In this document: piece by piece, positions 1-7,269 of the stretch
Layout: every line of letters begins with the position of its first letter
How positions within the stretch are numbered: the stretch's first letter is position 1
DNA from: Halocafeteria seosinensis
Taxonomy: Eukaryota; Sar; Bigyra; Bicosoecida
Direction of reading: 5' to 3'
Assembly: GCA_001687465.1 (NCBI GenBank)
Contig: LVLI01001784.1
Span: forward strand, 1 to 10,405
Length of the DNA: 10,405 bases
Translations under genes and position numbers: made by a program
The notes under the pieces: model-generated
Seen by the model: the letters and a program-made list of their open reading frames with translations, nothing else
The model's database searches: none
Told to the model about the DNA's origin: nothing

Positions 1-2176
1 CTCGGCATTCAAGCTGGAAACTGTCGACAATTCCATGGTGGTGCTCATTTACTGGTACTGTAATGTCTTCCCCGTTAGCAAATGGTTCTGAACCATCGAT
101 CCATAGCGGTCGTGTCTTTATGTTCTTAATATGCACTAGATGAGTCCCTGATGTTTGTAATCCATCAGAATCTCTAACAGTTACAGTCAATGGATAGATT
201 TCGCCCACATTATCGAGAGTCAGGTTGAAACCTTCCCCTGGGAAAAGCAGTAGTTTTCCTGAACTGCTAAGCATCAAAAAATCAGGGCCAGAGTCCATGA
301 AGTACTTTAGGCTATCACCAAAGTCTCTGTCCACAGCTTCAACTTCACCCAAGACCGAACCACTTTCCGCAAAAATGTTGAGCGTAAAATTCTGAACCGA
401 GGGATCGAAGAATGGCGCTTCTAAGACGTCCATTATCTCAATGGTCACACTTGATACGGTGCTAACATTGTTGACTGTATCTACGACGCGAAACGACAAC
501 GATTGCACAATTTGATCTGGGTATGACGCTTCGTAGTCAGGACTGTACCCGGAAGCAATACGGATTCTTCCCTCCTGACTCGACACCGAGAAACATCTTG
601 TGAGACTTAGTTGTTCAAACTCAAAGTGTGAAGATTGTGAAGCAAATTTCATATTGGTTCCTTCAAATATGTCAGGATCATCCACAGATATTGCTCCAAA
701 ATACCCGTCTTCTGCAACAGTACTCTCGTTAACTCGAAAATGCTGAGAGGGAATTATCGGTGGCTCAGGCACGTCTACAACGTATATGGTCATATTCTGG
801 CGGATATACTTTGAAGGAGTTCCGTTATCCTCCACCTGGATGACGATGTGCCCGATCTGCTGTTCCTCATAGTCTAGTGATGCATCTCTGGTAGTCTCCA
901 ACTGTCCTGAAGTTTCGTCGACCGTGAACTTTGTTGAAAACTCCGTCGACGACACAATCTTGTAAAACAGTCGATGGTTTTCAACAAACGGTGCGTCCCG
1001 ATCGCAGAACAGTTTGGATAAGTCGCCTGCCACTGACTCCCCGGTTCCCTCCTCTACTTTTAGAACGCTGGCTATCTCAATGGCAACGGGCGGGGAGTTG
1101 ACACGCGTTATATGAATTGTGACTGCCGTTGGGGGAGATATTAAAGGACCCAACATGTTGTCACTTCGGTCGGTTACCTTTGCGGTTACAGTGAGCCTCA
1201 CCCACTCATCGTGACGATCACAACCAATGCAAGGCAATCCTGCAGCGCATTGAATTGCAGTGAACTCGGCATCGCTTTGAACAGTAATATTCCCGTTTTC
1301 CGTCAAATTTAGACGGTTCTCGTCGGAGTCGCGGGTATTTGAGTGTATTCGTTCTAGTCGATAAACGAATAGACCACCAGTTTCATCTTCTGCCGAAAGA
1401 GATCCAACTATGCCGTCGTCGTCTTCCTCCATTCGGAATTCCCTCCTAGTAATTTTAGGTGCTGGGCGAATAAATCTCACCGTGACCGGTATCAATGCTT
1501 CAACGGACTTAGCCATTCCATCGTCGTATCTCACGCGAATAAATCGGGGAGTTCGAGTCTTCGCATTATTCTTCAAGTAAGAATTATCTCGAACGTGTAC
1601 TACCCCGGCTTCGTTCAAATCAAATGCTTTACAGAACGTTTCTGTTGTGCAACTATCCATTGTTACTGTTAATTCATCATCATCAGGATCGGTCACGTAC
1701 TCCCGGTGGAGTAGAGTGGTAATGTGATCACCGTTTCTGTCTGATTCTGGAAAAACTGGCGTCCCGCGTACGGCATCTTCAGTGACATAGAGCTGGGGCA
1801 AGTTCTCCGAGACTTCGGGAGGGCTATTCGGCTGAACCACCTTCACGTTCACCTCTTGTAGGACTGTTCCGGGGTCTTCTTGGAATCTATCACTTACAAG
1901 AGCATAGAGAGTGAAGGAAGTTGTGGACGTATCAAGTAGCTGCTTTGGTTTAGACACGACAATTTGTCCAGTACAAGCCGTCAGGGAAAACGGATGACTG
2001 GGATCGTCGACTGGATTTTTATCTGCGTCAACCAGCGAGAAAGTGAGTTCATCTTCATCAGGGTCTGAGAATTTATCCCGCAAAGGATCGCCCACAGGTT
2101 CACCTTTTGCTTGTCTTCGCCGCGCCTCGAAAAGGATTGGATTGTCTACATTAGACTTGCTGAATGGAGGTAAATT
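1..2176 (-). repeat. Cadherin-type repeats of the giant protein (six complete plus one partial)
   Basis: From residue 828 the protein falls into units of about 100-122 residues. Boundaries are marked by proline-rich linkers at residues about 828 (NLPPF), 944 (NSPPEV), 1066 (APKI), 1187 (NSPPVA), 1297 (PEPPII), 1414 (APFF) and 1516 (RPLW). Unit 4 has a classical cadherin signature: LDYEE at 1261, then a VEDNGTPS strand and VVDVPEPP. Unit 6 has SVLGEVEAVDRDFGDSLKYF, the usual VxAxDxD opening. Units 1 and 2 carry SDPDEDELT and TDPDDDELT, nearer to dystroglycan-type cadherin-like (CADG) domains. The acidic residues suggest calcium binding at inter-domain linkers, by family analogy. The array continues off the left edge. 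Confidence 0.8.
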
Positions 2177-4733
2177 GTCTTGGTTCAACGACAGCTGGAA
2201 CGTGCAAAAGGTTGTCTCAATACTTTTATCAATTGGCCCGTTGCCATCTTCGGCATCCAGATTTTTCACCCACACGTATCCGTCCCACCATATCCATCCT
2301 TCATGTTGCCAACCTGCTTCCCCCCACAGCATTCGGAAGACATCACTTGGACGGCTCTGGACACCAAATACCTTTCCATTCTTATCGAATGTACAAATAT
2401 CTGAATGCGAATTGCATCTTTGATAATTCGCATAGCCCGTTGTTGGCCCTTTATCCTTGGCCGAGCCAAACGCAAAATCTCCGCGATCGTTCCAATCGCG
2501 TGATGGGTTACTCCAAGTTTCGGAAGTATGACGGTGACTGTTACTTTCCAAATAGGACGCTGCTCTAATTTCAAAAGACTCTAACTTAAAGTGCGTGTAT
2601 CCAAAAGGTATTGGGATATCATAATGAGTCCAATGACCTCCACCCTTATCCACACTATAGGGCCGGACTCCATCGATAAACCCATATTTGCTATAACCTC
2701 CGTGCGGTTTCAGACTGGCACCTAAGTGCCTCTTCGCTATGTCCCTCGTAATACGTGCCCAGCCGTCTTTGCACACAATGGGGAATGCATTGTCTTTATC
2801 ATCATCCCATGGGTCGATTTTGTATGTACCATCCTGCGGAACCTCTGAGCAGCTTCGGTAAAATACTTCTTCAGCATCTGCTTCGATCGTGATTTTATAG
2901 TTATCACATTCAGAAGATGTCAATACACTGTTCTTTTCCAAGACCAGTCGCCCATCTCTCTGCGGAATCCCATCGTATTTCCGATCGCTTTCATGGGTTT
3001 CAATAGCAAATATGTCATCATTAGTAATATCTGCCCTGCAAGGAGTCCCTGAACGAGTGTGGCCATCCTCTGAAACAGAGACAATCGAGTACTTGAGCTT
3101 ATCCCATCGTACTTTTACTTGAACCTTGAAGGGATCCCACAATGATTTTGGCTCCGATAGGGGCTCCTTCACCTCATCAACAAAAACAATATTGCTCCCA
3201 GTACTCAATGAACACGTGTCATCTTTCCATTTTGTGTTCCTTAAACGTAGACCATTGCGGCAGCTAAACTCTGCAGAACATTCCTTGCAGTCGGTGCGAG
3301 TGGATTTGTCAGCATTTTCGGGGAGAGTGTAAAAGCCTGATGCGCAGTTCTTTCTCTTCCCGTTGACGCAATAAAAGCTTGGATTATCATCAGAACAAAG
3401 CCTTTCTTGAGATGAGGTGCTCCCTTCCGGGCAGTAGTATCCATCGTCGCAAACGCCGGTGCACAATTCGCTCGTAAGACCCTCCATATTGCCATACCGA
3501 CCATCGGGACAGGGAAACCTCTCCCCTTCCTGACAGAAATACCCCACCGGACACACTTCTGAGTCAGAGCGACGATCTGGCGGGGCGGTGACAGGAGTCG
3601 AGTAGCTACCGTCCTTGACCACTTGGGGAGTTGCGGCTCCTTCTGGACAATAGTGGTCCGCTGAGCCACATTCCCTCCATGATCCCTTGGCCGTTTCCTT
3701 TGGGCAGTAGAAACCCCCCGGACAGGGACCCGTGCAATCTGTACTGGTTTCGCCTGCTTGACTGTATCTTCCAGCGGGGCATTGGGTCCCGCCGGAAGGA
3801 CTGGTTAGCCCGTCTTGAGTACAGTAACGTCCAGCCTCACATGGCCCTTCACATGCTGCATCGACACTCCCTCCAACAGACGCGAATCTTCCTGCAGGAC
3901 ATGGATACTGCGAGTCTGCCCCTTGAGTAGCGTAATATCCTTTATCCACTGTCACGCAGGAGTCTTTCCCCGGGGTGGCTTGATAACGCCCGGCATCACA
4001 GGAAATGCACGAAGACTCTCCTTGAGATGCCTGGAATTTTCCCCGTGGGCATTCGATGCACTTAACTGAGCCTTCCTGTGAGGCAAACTGACCCTCCGGA
4101 CAACTGCTACAGCCTGTGGTCGCCGTGGAATCAGCAAATTGCCCCAGTGGGCATTCAAAACATTCCTCGCTTCCGCTGCTATCCGAGAAATACCCTGGTT
4201 CGCACTCAGTACACTTATCGCTTCCGTCAGACATGGCACTATAACCCAAAGGACATGCTTTGCAGTCGTCAGACCCCACGATGTCCTGGAACTTGCCCGA
4301 GGGGCACACCGTGCAAGCACTCGCACCCTTACTCGAAAACTTCCCAGCTGTACAAGCTGTGCATTTCTCCTGGCCTGTAGCAGGCTGTTTTCTGCCTGCA
4401 GGACACACTGTACAACTCGTCTCCTTGGTTAATTGTTTTCCAGGTATTGTCTCAGAATTGAATTTTCCGCTCTGAAGTGCATATTCGAAGTACGTACAGT
4501 AGCGTTCAATTCCACTCCTCTGGATTACAATTACCAAGCGAACTTACATTGCATTCGCAGCAATAGTCCCCACTCAAGTAGTTTCCAAGCAAGCATACTT
4601 GCTCGCCGTCTTGTTTCAGAGCGGGGGTGCATTCGGAAGCCATCGCGCCATTCTTAGGCCAAATGATGAGCCAGAAACCTATCAGACTCAGAGTCCGGAG
4701 GCGCGCGCCCGGCTGTCCATATGCCAAGGACAT
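1..4733 (-). CDS. Giant secreted/surface protein: signal peptide, Cys-rich GCC2/GCC3 repeats, fibrinogen-like module, cadherin-type repeats (3' end off window)
   Basis: Exon 1 (4733-4548) encodes 62 residues. Exon 2 runs from 4471 to the left edge without a stop, adding 1490 complete codons. The start is the ATG at 4733, with A at -3. The frame is open back to 4871 but has no earlier ATG. The signal peptide has the hydrophobic core TLSLIGFWLII and a probable cleavage after AMA (residue 32). Visible domains: Cys-rich repeats about 58-466; a beta-rich linker about 467-602; a fibrinogen-like module about 603-799; cadherin-type repeats from about 828 onward. Possible N-glycosylation sequons (NLT, NIT, NGT, NMT, NES, NVS, NFT) are frequent in the later repeats, as expected of an ectodomain. 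These families act in adhesion and ligand binding, so a surface receptor or adhesin is inferred. No membrane segment is seen in the visible part; any anchor would lie off-window. No orthologue or gene name is recognised. Confidence 0.9.
2261..2851 (-). other. Fibrinogen-like module within the giant protein (residues about 603-799)
   Basis: The module opens with DGTYKIDP, then FPIVCKDGW (C629, W633). This resembles the entry strand of fibrinogen C-terminal domains, where a G-x-Y-x-I-x-P stretch precedes a CDM..GGW motif. It ends with a tryptophan-rich run, LWGEAGWQHEGWIWWDGYVW (777-796). The second half of a canonical fibrinogen domain, with its calcium-site residues, is not obvious, so this may be a divergent relative or a convergent lectin-like fold. 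Fibrinogen-related domains usually bind sugars or acetylated ligands; that role is inferred here. Confidence 0.5.
3260..4471 (-). repeat. Cys-rich GCC2/GCC3 (ephrin-receptor-like) repeat region of the giant protein
   Basis: Nine successive units of the form C-x2-C-x2-G, about 16 residues (48 nt) apart, run from 4417 to 3989. Examples are SCTVCPAG, KCTACTAG, ACTVCPSG, DCKACPLG, KCTECEPG and KCIECPRG. Each unit continues with a GKF, GYF or GQF-like stretch. This is the pattern of the Ephrin_rec_like (formerly GCC2_GCC3) Pfam family, a small disulphide-bonded extracellular fold. In the next unit the second cysteine is absent (SCVTVDKG). After that the spacing loosens into C-x3-C units with GxYC/GFYC/GYFC motifs. 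The last cysteine is residue 466. Confidence 0.85.
4472..4547 (-). other. 76-nt spliceosomal intron, phase 0
   Basis: On the minus strand the donor is GTAAGT (4547-4542) and the acceptor ends in TTCAG (G at 4472). Unspliced, the exon 1 frame reaches a stop at 4508-4506, while exon 2 is open only in a different frame. Removing 76 nt joins the two frames exactly and keeps the Cys-repeat pattern. No clear branch-point motif was picked out. The short length fits compact protist genomes. Confidence 0.85.
4548..4733 (-). other. Exon 1: signal peptide and first Cys motif
   Basis: This 186-nt exon encodes an N-terminal basic stretch (RLR), a hydrophobic core (LSLIGFWLII), an AMA-S cleavage-like site and then the first cysteines, ending in CCECN. 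The exon ends in phase 0. Joining it to exon 2 gives CCECN-SGKF, which matches the C-x2-C-x2-G spacing of the following repeats. That continuity supports the splice model. Confidence 0.85.
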
Positions 4734-4735
4734 TG

Positions 4736-4786
4736 TCACTGATGGAACTCTGTTAAACAAGCACGAACTAAAATGAAGGCAAACAT
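4736..4786 (-). other. Short upstream ORF ending 2 nt before the main ATG
   Basis: On the minus strand an ATG at 4786 opens a 16-codon frame, MFAFILVRACLTEFHQ, which stops with TGA at 4738-4736. The main ATG follows at 4733. If transcription begins upstream of 4786, this uORF would be met first by scanning ribosomes and could dampen or gate translation of the large protein. The transcription start is not known, so it may equally lie in untranscribed DNA. Confidence 0.35.
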
Positions 4787-4801
4787 ATCCAGCCGTTTCG
4801 G

Positions 4802-4812
4802 TTGTATAATTC
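4802..4812 (-). promoter_or_regulatory. TATA-like run upstream of the giant gene
   Basis: Read on the minus strand, AATTATACAA lies about 70-80 nt upstream of the ATG at 4733. It is the most TATA-like stretch in the short 5' region. AT-rich runs are common by chance and many protist promoters lack TATA boxes, so this is only a candidate. Confidence 0.2.
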
Positions 4813-4871
4813 GCGTGGAAGTTCGAAGGCTTCCCAAGTGACCACGCTGTCACAAAAAAGTCGTGGGTCAA

Positions 4872-5690
4872 CGTCTCCCCTTTCTGTCACCCCGGTTGGA
4901 ACACCGACAGACAGGGCGCTTGGACAAGTGGATCAGCTCGACGGGCAGCCTGAGCGTCTAGCTCCACATGGGAAAGAGGACCTTTCTTTCGCATACAGTA
5001 CGACGTGTAATCCCATAATACACTTGTTGACGCCCATTTGGGATAAACACGAAAGTAACATGGTTATGGGAGTGGACGTGGAAATCGTGTTCCAGGTGTT
5101 CTTACCGTCACTCACTTCCAGTTGAAGAGTAAGCAAGACAGCTTCTCGCCGAAGTTCCCGGTTGCCAGTAAGACAACACCACTCTTCAAGAGAGACCATT
5201 TAAGCCGTAAAAAATATGGGGCGAGCAATGACAATCCGCTGTTGGACAGAGCGGATGCAACTATGATGTTGAACCATCGAACGCTGGAACGCTATGGAAG
5301 ACGCTGGCTGGCTAGGTCGCATCTGTTGGTCGCAAACAATGGAGTTAAGCGACGTCATGCGGCATGCCATGTCTTCTGCAGCATAGCATTCCGACGGGAG
5401 AGCAGATGTAAGGATCCGTTTCGCCACAACTTGAAAGCTGTCAACTTGTTTGCGGTGCAGTGGCAGAATCGTTTGATTCGAGTTGTTAACCGGTACTGTA
5501 ACGAGCCAGCTTGCAGTTTTAAAAGTTTCAAAGGCCAGTGGTTAAAGTGGCAGTATATGTCCTGTCCCTCTATTAACCTCGAACAAAACGAGAAAGTGTA
5601 CAAACTTCAAAAGAGGCGATACAGCCACAATTGGGACAAGGGTTGGTGCCTGTATGTACGGTATTAGTTAAAGGAACTCTGAACTGTGAT
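4872..5690. other. Region without a recognised gene; one basic open frame on the plus strand
   Basis: The plus-strand frame 5046-5667 stays open for about 207 codons, with an ATG at 5122 giving 181 residues. The product would be rich in Lys and Arg, with no domain, signal peptide or membrane segment that I recognise. Another plus-strand frame around 5474-5655 has short plausible fragments (CPVPLLTSN, RGDTATIG) interrupted by stops. Those could be further remnants of the decayed gene to the right. I cannot decide between a small basic protein, pseudogene debris and a chance open frame. Confidence 0.3.
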
Positions 5691-5883
5691 ATGCATACGC
5701 CATTGTACGGGTATACCTGTAGTTGGAGTCTACCGGCTACAAAGCGTAGTACGAATCCCATGTCCCTTGAGCCGAATAAAGTCGTAACAATTGGCGGCAA
5801 AGAGTGCGAGAGTGTGAGCACAGCGCGGCACATATTTGATCCCCACAAATATATATCTTTTGCATGATGCCAACGTGAGTTAA

Positions 5884-6240
5884 TGCTGTGGCTGGGAACA
5901 TGCCAGATACTGTCCAAGCAGACTTCCCGAGGGCGTTGGAAAAGACCTAGAAGTTGCAGTCACAGTGGGGAGCAGGACAGATCGTTCCCAGGTATTTTCA
6001 TATGATCCGCCTCGAATTTTCAACGTGAAGCCAAATACTCCCGATGCAGAGGGTGCAACTATAACCATTGATGGCTCAAACTTTGGCCCGGTAGGGTGAA
6101 CAAACCAATTGATATTAGGATTCGCAACTTGACCTGCACATCTGCGATTCTTATAAATCACCGAGAAGCGCGCTGTGAAACCCAACCTGACGAAGTGTGT
6201 GCCAAGAGCATCACGCTGTCCGTTGCTCAAAGGGAGGTCA
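5884..6240 (+). other. IPT/TIG domain remnant split by a frame change at about 6091-6096
   Basis: The frame from 5884 gives a linker (YDPPRIFNVKPNTPDAEG) and the hallmark TITIDGSNFG of IPT/TIG immunoglobulin-like domains. It then meets TGA at 6097-6099. The continuation, with the expected internal Cys pair (NLTC ... ARC) and a closing strand (KSITLSVAQREVSG), is in the frame starting at 6096. The join falls in the short run GGTAGGGTG. A conventional intron cannot fit, because almost nothing is missing from the domain. In known proteins such domains form extracellular stalks. Confidence 0.75.
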
Positions 6241-6525
6241 GTGGGAGGTGTTCTTCCCTCGGTGGCTGGAGTTTATTGTTAGTGAATGTAAACGAGGATG
6301 GAATGGTTTAAGTGGAGAAGAATGTTTGTTTGCGCAGCAGAGGAACCAGGTGCAGTATGTCCTGGTGGGGAACGATTCGTGGACTGAACTTATTCAGATG
6401 AAGGATGGCGAAAAACGAAGTGTGTTGCATCGCGTTCCTGTGTATCCTTCGATGTGCAAGCTTGTTGTGGGGAGCAAGGCAAAACACCGGACAGTCTTCA
6501 CGTTACTGTCGCTTTTCATGGCACC

Positions 6526-6822
6526 TATCTAGTGACGTGGCTTTTGCGCGTGTTCCTTCTTTTGGCAGCAATCGGTGCTGTGATTGGCGGATATATCATC
6601 AACAGTAAGGGAAATCGTCTCGTTGCGTTTTCCATTGGTGTGGACTACTTCCCGGTACTTGCGCTGTTTGCACGAACGCGGGTTCAGTGGCCCACGGCGA
6701 TGGAAAGAACACTTCAAGCATTATCATTCTTTAATCTCAACTTAGAACTGGCGGTACCTGGGTGCTAAATGAAACCTCCACCACCAGAATTTCAACAAAG
6801 ATGGTTAGCAATACAGTTACTG
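6526..6822 (+). other. Transmembrane helix and conserved membrane-proximal segment of the decayed gene
   Basis: A hydrophobic span at 6526-6600 contains LLRVFLLLAAIGAVIGGYII. It is followed by INSKGNRLVAFSIG, DYFPVLALFARTRVQWP and LSFFNLNLELAVPGC. From memory of the family, large Cys-rich protist surface proteins often carry a similar juxtamembrane stretch ending in a Pro-Glu-Cys-like motif; that is recollection, not a search result. A TAA follows directly at 6766-6768. In the same frame after the stop comes FQQRWLAIQLL (6790-6822), which looks like the onset of the next conserved membrane segment. It then loses hydrophobicity. Confidence 0.6.
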
Positions 6823-7269
6823 GCTTCATGTTCCTGTGGTCGCCAAATCGACATATACAAGACAGGTCCCTCGGATTCTTCCAGGCAGTTGTCACGGAGA
6901 CCTTCCTCCGCAGCATTGCAAACACATATGAATCCGTTGAATGTTGCAACTAGGCCAACAGCTTCCCAAACAAACGAAAACTACTCCGAGGCTGACGAAA
7001 ATGCATCATCTCTGAAGGAGCAACTTGGGAGTGCCCAAGAAGAAATCAAGCAGCTCAAACTGAACCAACGGAACGACAGTATCGAGAAGTCAAGGGAAGA
7101 GAATATGTCGCGGTCCCGCGGGTTTCTCAGTGCACAGCGTAAGCGTCAGGAATTTGCATCGTATGCTGCCCCTACAGCTGTTCAGGGGAAAGCGAAGACC
7201 CCGACACGGAAGATTGATACAAAAAGCAACGGAAAACCAACTGGTATGAGCAATTCAGGCAACACATGA
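6769..7269 (+). other. Open C-terminal frame with coiled-coil tail, starting ATG directly after a stop
   Basis: A TAA (6766-6768) is followed at once by ATG, and the frame stays open for 166 residues to TGA at 7267-7269. The middle (about residues 64-115) is rich in Glu, Lys, Gln and Leu (SSLKEQLGSAQEEIKQLKLN), consistent with a short coiled coil. The end is basic and polar (KAKTPTRK, SNGKPTG). It is most simply the cytoplasmic tail of the decayed gene. Expression as a separate small protein cannot be excluded. Confidence 0.45.

Larger units (their letters stand above)
5691..7269 (+). pseudogene. Decayed, 5'-truncated TIG/Cys-rich/transmembrane surface-protein gene with coiled-coil tail
   Basis: Pieces of one protein lie in order but in changing frames. 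A TIG-like fragment with VVTIGGKEC ends at a TGA (5865-5867). After a TAA (5881-5883) come LPEGVGKDLEVAVTVG and a TIG start, TITIDGSNFG, ending at TGA 6097-6099. The domain resumes in another frame at 6096 (NKPIDIRIRNLTC). A third frame gives CKRGWNGLSGEEC (about 6282-6323). A fourth piece gives CAAEEPGAVCPGGERFVD, then TGA 6385-6387. Next come a transmembrane helix (6526-6600) and a conserved-looking flank (SIGVDYFPVLALFARTRVQW), closed by TAA 6766-6768. The same frame then runs to 7269. The short distance from helix to tail suggests internal deletion as well. The 5' limit is uncertain. The 1490-codon clean ORF in the same window argues against sequencing error as the cause. Confidence 0.75.

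Noticed and set aside
2043-2568. Plus-strand open frames over 2043-2568 and other plus-strand frames within 1-4470
   Set aside because: They lie antisense to the long coding exon and show no domain or signal of their own.
3241-3669. Minus-strand frames at 3241-3669, 3952-4326 and 2266-2574
   Set aside because: They are out-of-frame shadows inside exon 2 of the giant gene. Their apparent Cys/Ala-rich content reflects the repeat DNA read in the wrong frame.
4506-4871. A 121-residue minus-strand frame as a separate small gene starting at 4871
   Set aside because: The codon at 4871 is TTG, not ATG. The frame contains exon 1 of the giant gene and then runs into its intron, where the stop at 4508-4506 lies.
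5875-5925. Donor-like GTGAGT near 5875 as an intron bridging two TIG fragments
   Set aside because: The donor lies downstream of the in-frame TGA at 5865-5867, so splicing there does not rescue the upstream frame, and no good acceptor restores the domain.
6237-6284. Intron (GTCAGT...TTGTTAG) to explain the frame change after the TIG remnant
   Set aside because: Splicing out this 46-nt stretch would join directly to an in-frame TGA. It is also much shorter than the window's only supported intron.
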